In this document: piece by piece, positions 1-8,820 of the stretch
Position numbering within the stretch: the first letter of the stretch is position 1
How the letters are laid out: each line of letters opens with the position of its first letter
Source of the DNA: Candidatus Methylomirabilota bacterium
GTDB taxonomy: Bacteria; Methylomirabilota; Methylomirabilia; Rokubacteriales; CSP1-6
Direction of reading: 5' to 3'
DNA length: 32,164 bases
Assembly: GCA_035315345.1 (NCBI GenBank)
Contig: DATFYA010000056.1
Span: forward strand, 1 to 32,164
The notes under the pieces: generated by a model
What the model saw: the letters and a program-made list of their open reading frames with translations, nothing else
What the model was told of the DNA's origin: nothing
The model's database searches: none
Position numbers and translations under genes: made by a program

Positions 1-1961
1 ACGACGTTGACGACGCGCACCTTCAGCTCGGGCAGGTGCTCGCGGATGAGCTGCACGGCGGCAAGCGTCTCCAGGGTCGGCACGTCGCCGCAGCACGCCA
101 TGACCACGTCCGGCTCGGCGCCCTTGTCGTTGCTCGCCCACTCCCAGATGCCGAGCCCGGCGCTGCAGTGCTTGACCGCCTGGTCCATGGTCAGCCACTG
201 CGGGGCCGGCTGCTTGCCCGCCACCACCACGTTGACGTAGTTCCGGCTGCGCAGGCAGTGGTCGGTGACCGAGAGCAGGCAGTTGGCGTCGGGCGGCAGG
301 TACACGCGCACCACCTCCGCCTTCTTGTTGATCACGTGATCGATGAAGCCGGGGTCCTGGTGACTGAAACCGTTGTGATCCTGCCGCCACACGTGCGACG
401 ACAGGAGGTAGTTCAGCGACGCGATGGGCCGGCGCCACGGGATGTGGTTGCAGACCTTCAGCCACTTGGCGTGCTGATTGAACATCGAGTCGATGATGTG
501 GATGAACGCCTCGTAGCAGGAGAAGAAGCCGTGCCGGCCGGTGAGGAGATAACCCTCGAGCCATCCCTGGCACTGATGCTCGCTCAGCATCTCCATCACC
601 CGCCCGTCGGGGGCGAGATGGTCGTCGAACGGGAAGGTCTCGGCGACCCACGCGCGATTGGTCACCTCCAGCGCGTCCTGCCACCGGTTGGAGTTGTTCT
701 CGTCCGGGCTGAAGAGCCGGAAGTTCCGGCTGTCCATGTTCAGCTTCATGACGTCCCGGAGAAAGCGCCCCATGATCCGGGTGGACTCGGCCACCGGGCC
801 GCCGGGCGTCGTCACCTCGACCGCGTAGTCGCGGAAGTCGGGCATGCGCAGATCCCGCAGGACCCCGCCCCCGTTGGTGTGCGGATTGGCGCTCATGCGG
901 CGGGTGCCGCGGGGGGCCAGATCGGCCAGCTCCGGCTTGAGGGCGCCGTGGTCGTCGAAGAGCTCCTCGGGCCGGTAGCTCTTCATCCACTGCTCGAGCA
1001 GGCGCACGTGCGCCGGGTTGTCGTGCATCTCCCCCATCGGCACCTGGTGCGAGCGCCAGTAGTCCTCGGTGCGCCGGCCGTCGATCTCCCTGGGGCACGT
1101 CCATCCCTTGGGGCTGCGGAGCACGATCATCGGCCAGCGCGGCCGCCCGGTGAAGCCGTTGCGACGGGCATCGGCCTTGACGCTCTGGATCTCGCGGACC
1201 ACGGTGTCCAGCGTGGTCGCCATCTGCTCGTGCATCTTCTCGGGCTCGTGGCCCTCCACGAAGTGGGGCGTATAGCCGTAGCCGCGGAACAGGTGGTCCA
1301 GCTCCTCGTGGCTGATCCGGGCCAGCACGCACGGGTTGGCGATCTTGTAGCCGTTGAGGTGGAGGATCGGCAGCACGACCCCGTCGGTCACCGGGTTCAG
1401 GAACTTGTTCGAATGCCAGCTCGTCGCCAGCGGCCCGGTCTCGGCTTCCCCGTCACCGATCACGCAGGCCACGACCAGGTCGGGGTTGTCGAACGCCGCC
1501 CCGTAGGCGTGCGAGATGGCGTAGCCGAGCTCGCCACCCTCGTGGATGGAGCCGGGCGTCTCGGGCGCCACGTGGCTCGGGATGCCGCCCGGGAAGGAGA
1601 ACTGGGTGAAGAGCCGCTTCATCCCGTCCTCGTCCTGGGACACGTTCGGATAGACCTCGCTGTAGGTGCCCTCGAGGTAGGCGTTCGCCACCAGGCCGGG
1701 CCCTCCGTGACCGGGCCCGGTGATGTAGAGCATGTCGAGGTCGTGCGCCTTGATGACCCGGTTCAGGTGCGCGTAGATGAAGTTGAGCCCCGGGGTGGTC
1801 CCCCAGTGGCCGAGCAGCCGCGGCTTGATGTGCTCCTTGGTCAGCTGCTTCTTGAGCAGGGGGTTGTCGTAGAGATAGATCTGGCCGACCGACAGATAGT
1901 TGGCGGCCCGCCAGTAGGCATCCAGGAGAGTCAGCTCCTTGCTGGACAATGTCTTCGTCAT
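1..1961 (-). CDS. xfp: Phosphoketolase (xylulose-5-P/fructose-6-P), N-terminal ~653 residues, cut by window edge
   Basis: TPP-dependent phosphoketolase, which splits xylulose 5-phosphate (and often fructose 6-phosphate) with phosphate to give acetyl phosphate plus glyceraldehyde 3-phosphate or erythrose 4-phosphate. The reading frame is open from the ATG at 1961 to the window start, giving about 653 of the roughly 790 residues usual for the family. The N-terminus has the family pattern ([20 protein letters not shown]), followed by [25 protein letters not shown] and the TPP/Mg-binding stretch [19 protein letters not shown]. The later segment [19 protein letters not shown] is also typical. A strong Shine-Dalgarno sequence (GAGGAGG) lies about 8 bases before the ATG. 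It follows the aldolase gene by 53 bases on the same strand, so the two are probably co-transcribed. The C-terminal part is outside the window. Substrate preference (C5 only or C5/C6) cannot be read from the sequence. Confidence 0.96.
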   Translation of the reverse strand, partial: MTKTLSSKELTLLDAYWRAANYLSVGQIYLYDNPLLKKQLTKEHIKPRLLGHWGTTPGLNFIYAHLNRVIKAHDLDMLYITGPGHGGPGLVANAYLEGTYSEVYPNVSQDEDGMKRLFTQFSFPGGIPSHVAPETPGSIHEGGELGYAISHAYGAAFDNPDLVVACVIGDGEAETGPLATSWHSNKFLNPVTDGVVLPILHLNGYKIANPCVLARISHEELDHLFRGYGYTPHFVEGHEPEKMHEQMATTLDTVVREIQSVKADARRNGFTGRPRWPMIVLRSPKGWTCPREIDGRRTEDYWRSHQVPMGEMHDNPAHVRLLEQWMKSYRPEELFDDHGALKPELADLAPRGTRRMSANPHTNGGGVLRDLRMPDFRDYAVEVTTPGGPVAESTRIMGRFLRDVMKLNMDSRNFRLFSPDENNSNRWQDALEVTNRAWVAETFPFDDHLAPDGRVMEMLSEHQCQGWLEGYLLTGRHGFFSCYEAFIHIIDSMFNQHAKWLKVCNHIPWRRPIASLNYLLSSHVWRQDHNGFSHQDPGFIDHVINKKAEVVRVYLPPDANCLLSVTDHCLRSRNYVNVVVAGKQPAPQWLTMDQAVKHCSAGLGIWEWASNDKGAEPDVVMACCGDVPTLETLAAVQLIREHLPELKVRVVNV

Positions 1962-2014
1962 CGTGCGCCCTCCTCGCGCTTCCTTCTTTCCTGGCGTGCG
2001 ATGCGCCGCGCGCC

Positions 2015-3070
2015 TCAATCGTCTTCCCACTCGCCGGCTCGGCCGCTCGGAACCAGCGCGGTCTCCATCTCCTCGGTGTAGGTCCCCAGGCTCGCCGCCC
2101 CGTTGCACCGAACCCGGTGATAGAGGGCCTCCTGAGCCGCCTTCACGTTCTCCTCACGACCGTGCCACGCCTGCAGCGCCGGGTCCTGGAGCGCGCGGCC
2201 GTACGAGAAGCTGATCTTCCAGGGCTTGCCGTCCGGAAGCTGGTTGATGGCGTTCAGGTGGGCGGTCGCCAGCCGGTCGCTCTGGCCGCCCGACAGGAAC
2301 ACGATGCCGGGCACCGCCGCCGGCACGTGCCGCCGCAGGCACCGCACGGTGGCGGTCGCGACCTCCGGCACGGAGGCCGGGCGCGGACACCGCGCGCCCG
2401 CGATGACCATGTTGGGCTTGAGCAGCATCGACGGCAGCGACACGCCCTGCTCGAACAGCGCATCGAACACCGCGTGCAGGACGGCGCCGGTCACCTGCTC
2501 GCACCGCTCGATCCCGTGCGCGCCGTCCATCAGCACCTCGGGCTCCACGATCGGCACCAGTCGCTGCTCCTGGCACACCGCGGCGTAGCGGCCGAGCGCA
2601 TGCGCGTTCACGCTCAGGCACGCCGGGCTCGGCAGGGAGCCCGCGATCCGGATGACCGCTCGCCACTTGGCGAACCGAGCGCCCATGCGATGGTACTCGG
2701 CCAGGCGATCGCGCAGCCCGTCGAGGCCCTCGGTGACCGTCTCGTCGGGTGAGCCGGCGAGCCGCTTCGCCCCGGTATCGACCTTGATGCCGGGAATGAT
2801 GCCCTGGGCGGAGAGCACCTCGGCGAGCGGTGTCCCCGACGCGCTCGTCTGGCGGATCGTCTCCTCGTACATGATCACGCCGCTGACGAACTCGGCCGCG
2901 CCCGCCGCGGTGAACAGCATCTCCCGGTAGGCGCGTCGGCTCTGCTCGGTCGACGGGATCCCGAGCGCGGCGAATCGCTTGCTCAGGGTCCCGACGGTCT
3001 CGTCCGCCGCCAGGATGCCCTTGCCGTCGGCCACCAGCGCCGCGGCGACCTGCTCGAGTTCCTCGCTCAT
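2015..3070 (-). CDS. Class I (Schiff-base) fructose-bisphosphate aldolase
   Basis: Cytoplasmic glycolytic/gluconeogenic aldolase that interconverts fructose 1,6-bisphosphate with dihydroxyacetone phosphate and glyceraldehyde 3-phosphate, without metal. The 351-residue protein matches the animal/plant-type class I family. Visible are [16 protein letters not shown] (residues 18-32, with the active-site Asp), PGIKVDTG around Lys96, FAKWRAVI around Lys135, VPIVEPE around Glu177, the Schiff-base Lys218 in MLLKPNMV, and FSYGRALQ near the C-terminus. The start is the ATG at 3070, chosen because GGAGG precedes it by about 9 bases and the family begins close to this point; the frame stays open upstream to 3187. 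It leads an apparent two-gene unit with phosphoketolase. The gap upstream carries two inverted repeats that may control it. The family is certain; in vivo direction is not. Confidence 0.95.
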   Translation of the reverse strand: MSEELEQVAAALVADGKGILAADETVGTLSKRFAALGIPSTEQSRRAYREMLFTAAGAAEFVSGVIMYEETIRQTSASGTPLAEVLSAQGIIPGIKVDTGAKRLAGSPDETVTEGLDGLRDRLAEYHRMGARFAKWRAVIRIAGSLPSPACLSVNAHALGRYAAVCQEQRLVPIVEPEVLMDGAHGIERCEQVTGAVLHAVFDALFEQGVSLPSMLLKPNMVIAGARCPRPASVPEVATATVRCLRRHVPAAVPGIVFLSGGQSDRLATAHLNAINQLPDGKPWKISFSYGRALQDPALQAWHGREENVKAAQEALYHRVRCNGAASLGTYTEEMETALVPSGRAGEWEDD

Positions 3071-3290
3071 CGCTTCAACCTCCTCCGACCGCGGTGCGGA
3101 CGGGTCGGACTTCCGGAATCGTCGTCGATGCGCGGATGGGAAGTCCCGACGAAATCCGGAAAGTTCTCCGAACCTTCTCCACGCCACCGGGCCGGATCAG
3201 AGACGGGATGCCTTGGAGTTCGAGACATGCAACGCCTCCGTGCCATGCCAGACTTCCATCTCCGGAGGCTGGACGTCGATAGTAGCGAAG

Positions 3291-3309
3291 CTATTCTCGG
3301 AGGGAATAG
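3291..3309. promoter_or_regulatory. Inverted repeat CTATTC-N7-GAATAG
   Basis: Two perfect 6-base arms, CTATTC (3291-3296) and GAATAG (3304-3309), flank seven bases (TCGGAGG). The sequence is A/T-rich for this genome and lies in the divergent promoter region about 220 bases upstream of the aldolase start. It could be an operator or a short hairpin. No regulator is encoded nearby, so the binding protein is unknown. Confidence 0.35.
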
Positions 3310-3319
3310 GACTTTGGTC

Positions 3320-3332
3320 TTACGTGACGTAA
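3320..3332. promoter_or_regulatory. Palindrome TTACGT-G-ACGTAA
   Basis: A 13-base perfect inverted repeat with a single central base. It lies 11 bases beyond the CTATTC/GAATAG repeat and inside the same A/T-richer patch. Such short, tight palindromes typically bind dimeric helix-turn-helix repressors, but the family cannot be named from this. It could serve either divergent transcript. Confidence 0.4.
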
Positions 3333-3725
3333 CGCGACCGGCCATCTCGCGCGACGCTCGGGGGACCGGCCGACCAGAACCCCGGGCGATACAGCCGGAC
3401 CCCGGCCCGGCGACCGGCGTCATGCGCCAGAGCGAGGGCTTCTCGAAGAGGCGCTCTCGGAATTCCTCGGTCGCCCAGATCTGGCCCGGGTCGACGTGTG
3501 GCTCCGAGGTAGGACGAATCATCCGACCGATCACACCCGAGAGCGCGAGGTGCACGAGGTAGCTCGTCGCCGCCGGCAGCACTCGCTCCGGACCGAGGGT
3601 GCCTTCGCCCGGCCGCAGGAACCGCTGCACCACCGTTCGGAGGCGATTTCCAGATCACCCGCGAGCCCACGAGGATCTTCCCCCGGCCGGCGCCTCGTGC
3701 GACAGTAAGGCCCGGGAGGCCGAAC

Positions 3726-4910
3726 ATGACCGTCGCCAATGGCCGCGAGTTCCTGAGCATTCCCGGGCCCACCAACGTGCCCGACGCCGTCCTGGCCGCC
3801 ATGCAGCGGCCGGCCATCGACATCTACTCCGGCGACATGCTGGAGATCACCCGCTCGCTGCACGCGGACCTGTCGAAGGTCTTCCGCACCGACAGCCGGG
3901 TCTACATCTATGCGGCCAACGGGCACGGGGGCTGGGAGGCCGCGCTGAGCAACGTGCTCTCGCGCGGCGAGACGGTGCTGGTGCTCGAGAGCGGGCTCTT
4001 CGCGGTCGGCTGGGGCGACATGGCCAAGATCATGGGGGTGAAGGTCGACGTGCTGAAGGGCGACCTGCGCCGCGCGGTGAGCCCGGAGGCGGTCACCCAG
4101 CGCCTCGAGGCCGACACCGATCACGAGATCAAGGCGATCCTGGTCGTGCAGATCGACACCGCGTCCGGGGTGGTCAACGACATCCCGGCCATCCGCCGGG
4201 CGATCGACGCGGCCCGGCATCCGGCCCTGCTGATGGTCGACGCGGTGGCCTCCCTCGGCTGCATGCCGTTCGAGATGGACGCCTGGGGCGTCGACGTCGC
4301 CATGTCCGGCTCGCAGAAGGGCCTGATGACCCCGCCCGGCCTGGCCTTCGTCGCCGGCAACGAGCGCGCGCACGCCGCGCACCAGAAGGCGGATCTGCGC
4401 ACGCGCTACTGGGACTGGACGTTTCGCGACGGCGAGGCGCACTACCAGAAGTACGGCGGCACCCCGCCGGAGCATCTGCTCTTCGGGCTGCGCAAGGCGC
4501 TCGACCTGCTGCTGGCCGAGGGCCTCGACCACGCCGCGCGCCGGCACGCGCTGCTCGCCGAGGCCACGCGCCAGGCGGTCGACCGCTGGGCGGAGGCACG
4601 GGCGCTGGCCATCAATGCGACGCGACCGGCGGAGCGGGCCAGCTCGATCACGTGCGTGCTGACGCCGGACCGCAATCCGCAGCCGCTGCTCGACTACTGC
4701 CGCAATCGCTGCGGCGTCGTCCTGGGCGTGGGCATCGGCCCGCTGTCCGGTCGCGCGTTCCGCATCGCCCACATGGGCCATGTCAACGCGCCGATGGTGA
4801 TCGGCACGCTCGGCGCCGTCGAGATGGGGCTGACCGCGCTGGGCATCCCGCACGGAGCGGGCGGCGTACAGCGAGCCGTCGACTACCTGAGCCGCGAGGT
4901 CGCGGCCTAG
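3726..4910 (+). CDS. Class V PLP aminotransferase, serine/alanine-glyoxylate aminotransferase family
   Basis: PLP-dependent aminotransferase of the alanine-glyoxylate / serine-glyoxylate family, which moves an amino group from an amino acid to glyoxylate or a related 2-oxo acid. The 394-residue protein starts at an ATG preceded by GGGAGG. Visible are the N-terminal IPGPTNVPDAVLAAM (residues 12-26), the glycine-rich cofactor loop AANGHGGWEAAL (64-75), the PLP-contacting Asp172 in LLMVDAVASLG, and the Schiff-base Lys198 in SGSQKGLMTPPGLAF. The C-terminal FRIAHMGHVN stretch is usual for the family. It is followed after 54 bases by a Rieske oxygenase on the same strand, so the two may share a substrate route. 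Family members also include ureidoglycine-glyoxylate and 2-aminoethylphosphonate aminotransferases, so the true substrate is uncertain. Confidence 0.92.
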   Translation: MTVANGREFLSIPGPTNVPDAVLAAMQRPAIDIYSGDMLEITRSLHADLSKVFRTDSRVYIYAANGHGGWEAALSNVLSRGETVLVLESGLFAVGWGDMAKIMGVKVDVLKGDLRRAVSPEAVTQRLEADTDHEIKAILVVQIDTASGVVNDIPAIRRAIDAARHPALLMVDAVASLGCMPFEMDAWGVDVAMSGSQKGLMTPPGLAFVAGNERAHAAHQKADLRTRYWDWTFRDGEAHYQKYGGTPPEHLLFGLRKALDLLLAEGLDHAARRHALLAEATRQAVDRWAEARALAINATRPAERASSITCVLTPDRNPQPLLDYCRNRCGVVLGVGIGPLSGRAFRIAHMGHVNAPMVIGTLGAVEMGLTALGIPHGAGGVQRAVDYLSREVAA

Positions 4911-4964
4911 ACGCGAGAACCCCGGAAGCCGCCGAGACCTCCGAGCCATCCGAAGGAGGAGCAC

Positions 4965-6239
4965 ATGCTGTCACGCGAGGAGAACGAGCGCCTCACGCGA
5001 GTCGGCCCCGGCACCCCGATGGGCATCACGATGCGGCGCTACTGGATCCCGGCGCTGCTCGCGCGCGAATTGCCCGCCCCCGACTGTCCCCCGGTGCGCG
5101 TGCGCATGCTGGGCGAGGACCTGATCGCGTTTCGCGACACCGAGGGCCGCATCGGGCTGCTCGACGAGTACTGCCCGCACCGGCGAGCCTCGCTCTACTT
5201 CGGGCGCAACGAGGCGTGCGGGCTCCGCTGCGTCTACCACGGCTGGAAGTACGACACCGAGGGCCGCTGCGTGGACATGATGAACGAGCCGGACAGCGAG
5301 TCCTTCCGCGAGAAGATCTTCATCACGTCCTACCCCACCCTGGAGCTTGGCGGGCTGGTGTGGGCCTATCTCGGCCCGGCCGAGCGCACGCCGGCGCCGC
5401 CCGCCTTCGGCTGGACGCGCATCCCGGCCAGCCACATCACGGTCTCCAAGGTCATCCAGGAGACGAACTGGCTGCAAGGACTCGAAGGCGGCATCGACAC
5501 CTCGCACGCGCCGATCCTGCATCGGCTGCTCACCCCGAACACCACCCGGCCCGGCTTCAAGCCCGATAACCCGTTCGTGCGGGGCAAGCCGCCCACCCTC
5601 GCGGTGGACGTCACCGACTACGGCTATCGCTACGCGGGCATCCGCACGCTCGACGAGGGGAGCATCCACGTGCGCACGTATCACTTCATCCTGCCCTTCC
5701 ACCAGATCCGCCCGTCGCGCTCGGAGAGCGGCGTGCCGCTGATGGCCGGGCACACGTGGGTGCCGATCGACGACGAGACCACCATGGTCTTCAACTGGGA
5801 GTTCAGCACCACCGACGCCCCGCTCACCGAGGAGGACCGCCTGGAGCGGCGGCTCGGCAACGGCCCGCTCGACGTGGATCAGGCCACGTTCCGCTCGAAG
5901 CGGAACCGGCAGAACGACTATCTGCTCGACCGCCAGGTGCAGAAGACGGAGAGCTTCACCGGCATCGACGGCATCAACACCCAGGACCGCGCCATCCAGG
6001 AGAGCATGGGCCCCATCGTGGACCGGAGCCGCGAGCACCTCGGTCCCGCCGATCGCGCGGTCATCCAGGCGCGCCGGCTCCTGCTGGAGGCGGTGAAGAC
6101 GGTGGAGGACGGCGGGGCCCCGCGCGCGATCGCGCCCACCTACGGCAGCCTGGTCGCCGCGGAGGCGGTGCTCCCGCGCGACGCCGACTGGCGCGACGCC
6201 ACGCTGCCGGCAGGATCTCAGATCGCGCAAACCGTCTGA
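4965..6239 (+). CDS. Rieske [2Fe-2S] non-heme iron oxygenase, alpha subunit
   Basis: Terminal oxygenase component of a Rieske-type hydroxylase or demethylase. The 424-residue protein has the Rieske cluster ligands Cys70-x-His72 and Cys89-x2-His92 (CPH and CVYH), and the mononuclear iron site Asp178-x2-His181-x4-His186 (IDTSHAPILH). This is the phthalate-dioxygenase-like branch: a single alpha-type chain of about 400-450 residues with MGITMRRYWIPALLA near the N-terminus. A strong GAAGGAGG lies before the ATG. No ferredoxin reductase gene is nearby, so electrons must come from a partner elsewhere. Its neighbour is the aminotransferase 54 bases upstream. The substrate is unknown; aromatic acids and N- or O-methylated amines are both known for this branch. 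Confidence 0.93.
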   Translation: MLSREENERLTRVGPGTPMGITMRRYWIPALLARELPAPDCPPVRVRMLGEDLIAFRDTEGRIGLLDEYCPHRRASLYFGRNEACGLRCVYHGWKYDTEGRCVDMMNEPDSESFREKIFITSYPTLELGGLVWAYLGPAERTPAPPAFGWTRIPASHITVSKVIQETNWLQGLEGGIDTSHAPILHRLLTPNTTRPGFKPDNPFVRGKPPTLAVDVTDYGYRYAGIRTLDEGSIHVRTYHFILPFHQIRPSRSESGVPLMAGHTWVPIDDETTMVFNWEFSTTDAPLTEEDRLERRLGNGPLDVDQATFRSKRNRQNDYLLDRQVQKTESFTGIDGINTQDRAIQESMGPIVDRSREHLGPADRAVIQARRLLLEAVKTVEDGGAPRAIAPTYGSLVAAEAVLPRDADWRDATLPAGSQIAQTV

Positions 6240-6295
6240 GCCGCGCGCACCGCGCGGCATCGAACGAGCAGCGCGTCCGAGCAACCTCCGTTCGA

Positions 6296-6314
6296 GCGCG
6301 GGCTTGGCCCGCGC
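6296..6314. terminator. GC-rich hairpin between convergent Rieske gene and cydB
   Basis: GCGCGGGC (6296-6303), loop TTG, GCCCGCGC (6307-6314): a perfect 8-base-pair stem 57 bases past the Rieske stop codon. There is no clear T-run after it, so a classical intrinsic terminator is not shown. Its position between convergent genes makes a role in transcript ending or 3' end protection plausible. Confidence 0.35.
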
Positions 6315-6344
6315 AATCGTGCTCTTCGGGGGAGGTTTCGGCAG

Positions 6345-6367
6345 CGGGCCCCGAAGGGCGGAGCCCG
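6345..6367. terminator. Second hairpin between Rieske gene and cydB
   Basis: CGGGC (6345-6349) pairs with GCCCG (6363-6367). An alternative inner stem is GCCC (6348-6351) with GGGC (6356-6359) around a CGAA loop. It lies 26 bases past the cydB stop codon in that gene's direction. No run of T follows on either strand, so this is a candidate only. Confidence 0.25.
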
Positions 6368-6392
6368 TTCTGATCGAGTCGCCCCCTCCGAT

Positions 6393-7439
6393 CTAATACC
6401 CCTCGCCCTCGCGTGCGGCCACCGCCTTGCCCCGGTGCAGGCGGAACACGATGACGAAGTAGGCAAGGGCGAGCGGCAGCCCGACCAGGAACCACCGGAG
6501 CGCGATGCGCAGGCTCGCCTCGTCGCCGCCGCCGGTGTAGGCGGTCATCGAGAGCGCGTCGCCGCCGGTGGCCCGCAGCATCACCGGGAAGTACGACGCC
6601 GCGCTCGCCCCGATGATGCCGAGCAGGAAGGCCCCCGAGCCCACGAAGGCGCCGAGCCCGGTGCCCCGGGTCATGCGCAGGAACACGGTCGCGATCCCCG
6701 CGACCGCCGCCACCACCGCGACGATGCCCAGCCAGCGGCGCCCCATGCCCGGGAAGAGCGCCGGGTTCACCGCCTGGCTGGCGAGCGTGACCACCGGCCA
6801 CAGCGCCGCCACCGCGATCCACAGCCGGTGCGCGGCGCGACGGCTGCGCTCCTGCACCGCGCCGTCGGTCTTCCAGGCCAGGAACAGCGCGCCGTGACCG
6901 GCCAGCGCCACCAGCGCGAACAGCCCGGTCAGGATCGTGTACCAGTCGAGGATGCCCACCGGCTCGCGCGCGGTGAAGTCGGTGAAGAGCGGCAGGGCGA
7001 ACCAGCCGTTGGTGTCGAGCGGCACCCCGCGCATCAGGTTGCCGAAGGCCGCCCCCAGGAACACCGCGAGCAGCGTGCTGGCCGCCGCGAACATGAAGTC
7101 CCAGGCCGCGCGCCAGAGCGGATCGGTCACGTGGCTGCGAAACTCGATGGAGAGGCCGCGCCCGATGAGGCACCAGAGCAGGAGGAAGATCGCGAAGTAG
7201 AAGCCGGAGATCCCGGACGCCAGCACCCGCGGGAAGGCCAGGAACAGCGCGCCGCCCCCCGCGATCAGCCACACCTCGTTGCCGTCCCAGTAGGGACCGA
7301 TCGCGGCCAGCACCTGGCGCCGCTCGGCGTCGGTGCGCGCCACCAGCGGCGACAGGATGCCGGCGCCCAGGTCGTAGCCGTCGAGCGCCACGTAGATCGC
7401 GAACATGAGCGCGACGATGGCGTACCACAGCTCAAACAT
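6393..7439 (-). CDS. cydB: Cytochrome bd-type quinol oxidase subunit II (CydB)
   Basis: Membrane subunit II of the cytochrome bd quinol oxidase, which oxidises quinol and reduces oxygen with high affinity without pumping protons. The 348-residue protein is almost entirely hydrophobic, with about eight to nine predicted membrane segments. It has the family's N-terminal stretch (YVALDGYDLGAGILSPL, about residues 16-32), then GPYWDGNEVWLI and FPRVLASGISGFYFAIFLLL. The length is usual for CydB (about 335-380). The ATG lies inside the end of cydA (8-base overlap) and is preceded by GGGAG, so translation is probably coupled. No cydX or cydDC genes are next to it. Loss of oxygen affinity or cyanide sensitivity cannot be judged from the sequence. 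Confidence 0.95.
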   Translation of the reverse strand: MFELWYAIVALMFAIYVALDGYDLGAGILSPLVARTDAERRQVLAAIGPYWDGNEVWLIAGGGALFLAFPRVLASGISGFYFAIFLLLWCLIGRGLSIEFRSHVTDPLWRAAWDFMFAAASTLLAVFLGAAFGNLMRGVPLDTNGWFALPLFTDFTAREPVGILDWYTILTGLFALVALAGHGALFLAWKTDGAVQERSRRAAHRLWIAVAALWPVVTLASQAVNPALFPGMGRRWLGIVAVVAAVAGIATVFLRMTRGTGLGAFVGSGAFLLGIIGASAASYFPVMLRATGGDALSMTAYTGGGDEASLRIALRWFLVGLPLALAYFVIVFRLHRGKAVAAREGEGY

Positions 7440-8790
7440 GGGCGGCTCCCGGGCCGGCCGGCGCGCCCTCGGCCAGCGGCCCCGGGCCGTGGGCGATCTC
7501 GCGCCCGATCAGGTACACGAACAGGATGCCCAGCGCCAGATAGATGCCGCAGAACCCCATGAGCGTGAACACCACCGTGCCGGAGTGCACGGTGGGGCTG
7601 GCGCCCTCCGCGGTGCGGAAGAGGCCGTAGACGAGCCACGGCTGACGACCCAGCTCGGCGGTCATCCAGCCGACCGTGTTGGCGATGTACGGCAGCGGGA
7701 ACGCGAGCATGAGGATCCAGAGCATCGGGCGATTCCCTTCCAGCCGTCCCCGCCAGATCAGCAGGGCCGCGAGCAGCGCGATCGCGGTCAGGATGGTGCC
7801 GATGCCGGCCATGATGTGGAAAGCGTAGTAGAGCAGCTCGATGTTGTCGGGCCACACCTCGGGCGGGAACTCGTCGAGGCCCTTCACGCCGGCGTGGAAC
7901 GTCCCGTAGGCCAGGAACGAGAGCGCCCACGGGATCACCACCGGGTTGTCGAGCCGGCGCTCCGCCACGTTGGGCTGCCCGATGATGACGAGGCCGACGT
8001 GGGTCGACGTCTCGAAGTGGCCCTCCATGGCGGCCAGCGCCACCGGCTGGTGGGCCGCGACCAGCTTGGCCTGCCGGTCGCCGGTGACCGCGACGAGCAG
8101 GCTCGCGACCAGGCCCGTGGCGACGCCGAGCCGCAGGAAGAGCCGTGCCGTCGGCAGGTGCCGTCCGGCGAGCGTGTAGTAGGCGCCCACCGCGGCCACC
8201 ACGAACGCGCCGGTGACGACCGCGGCCACCATGTTGTGCGCGTACTGCACCAGCGCCCACGGGCTCAGCACGAAGGCCCGGAAGTCGACCAGCCGCAGTG
8301 TTCCGTCCGCCGCGACCCCGTGGCCGACGGGGTATTGCATGAACGCGTTGGTCGCGATGATGAAGTAGCCGGACACCCAGCTGCCCACGAAGAGGGCGAC
8401 GGCGGCGAGGAAGTGGCCGACCCGTGAGAGGCGCCGCTCCCCGAACACCAGCACCGACAGGAAGCTCGACTCCAGGAAGAACGCGAAGAGTCCCTCCATC
8501 GCGAGCGTCTGGCCGATCACCCCGCCCGCGTAGCGGCTGAACCGGGCCCAGTTGGTGCCGAACTGGAACTCCATGGGGATGCCGGTGACCACCCCGACCG
8601 CGAAGTTGATGCCGAAGATCCGGATCCAGAAGCGGGCCGCGTCGTTCCACCGCTCCCCGCCCCGCGCGAGCCCGCGCGCCTTCATGAGCACGATCAACAG
8701 GGCCAGCCCCATGGTGAGCTGGGGGAAGAGATAGTGGTAGACGATGGTGAACGCGAACTGCAGGCGGTGGAAGATGAGCGCGTCGTCCAC
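7432..8790 (-). CDS. cydA: Cytochrome bd-type quinol oxidase subunit I (CydA), short Q-loop
   Basis: Subunit I of the bd oxidase, carrying hemes b558, b595 and d and the quinol site. The 452-residue protein begins with a GTG codon; this start is chosen because it places LIFHRLQFAFTIVYHYLFP at the N-terminus with the heme ligand at His19, as in the family. Also visible are GIPMEFQFGTNWARFSRYAGG, FFLESSFLSVLVFG, the quinol-loop start GDRQAKLVAAHQPVALAAME, and GWMTAELGRQPWLVYG with the conserved heme-ligand Met. The Q-loop is the short form, shorter than in E. coli CydA. It sits 30 bases after a DCC-type small protein and overlaps cydB by 8 bases. No strong Shine-Dalgarno sequence is visible before the GTG, which may mean translation is coupled to the gene before it. 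Confidence 0.95.
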   Translation of the reverse strand: MDDALIFHRLQFAFTIVYHYLFPQLTMGLALLIVLMKARGLARGGERWNDAARFWIRIFGINFAVGVVTGIPMEFQFGTNWARFSRYAGGVIGQTLAMEGLFAFFLESSFLSVLVFGERRLSRVGHFLAAVALFVGSWVSGYFIIATNAFMQYPVGHGVAADGTLRLVDFRAFVLSPWALVQYAHNMVAAVVTGAFVVAAVGAYYTLAGRHLPTARLFLRLGVATGLVASLLVAVTGDRQAKLVAAHQPVALAAMEGHFETSTHVGLVIIGQPNVAERRLDNPVVIPWALSFLAYGTFHAGVKGLDEFPPEVWPDNIELLYYAFHIMAGIGTILTAIALLAALLIWRGRLEGNRPMLWILMLAFPLPYIANTVGWMTAELGRQPWLVYGLFRTAEGASPTVHSGTVVFTLMGFCGIYLALGILFVYLIGREIAHGPGPLAEGAPAGPGAAHV

Positions 8791-8820
8791 GTCGGAGTTC
8801 GGCTAGCTGGCCACGCGCCC

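Larger units (their letters stand above)
3071..3725. other. Divergent intergenic region between aldolase and aminotransferase genes
   Basis: This 655-base stretch separates two divergently read genes. Part of it (about 3250-3335) is richer in A/T than its surroundings and contains two inverted repeats listed separately. A minus-strand frame runs from a GTG at 3633 to a stop that overlaps the aldolase ATG as ATGA. Its first ~90 residues look protein-like (for example LPAATSYLVHLALSGVIGRM), but the second half is basic and low in normal coding character and runs through the inverted repeats. I do not recognise it. It may be the decayed remnant of an upstream gene, so I do not call it a gene. 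Confidence 0.5.

Noticed and set aside
36-2081. Long plus-strand open frame opposite phosphoketolase
   Set aside because: Rich in Val/Arg/His/Gly without family features; it is the antisense shadow of a clearly coding minus-strand gene in GC-rich DNA.
3067-3633. Minus-strand frame ending with an ATGA overlap on the aldolase start
   Set aside because: The overlap is attractive, but the second half is non-protein-like, runs through two inverted repeats, and I recognise no family. Described within the intergenic entry instead.
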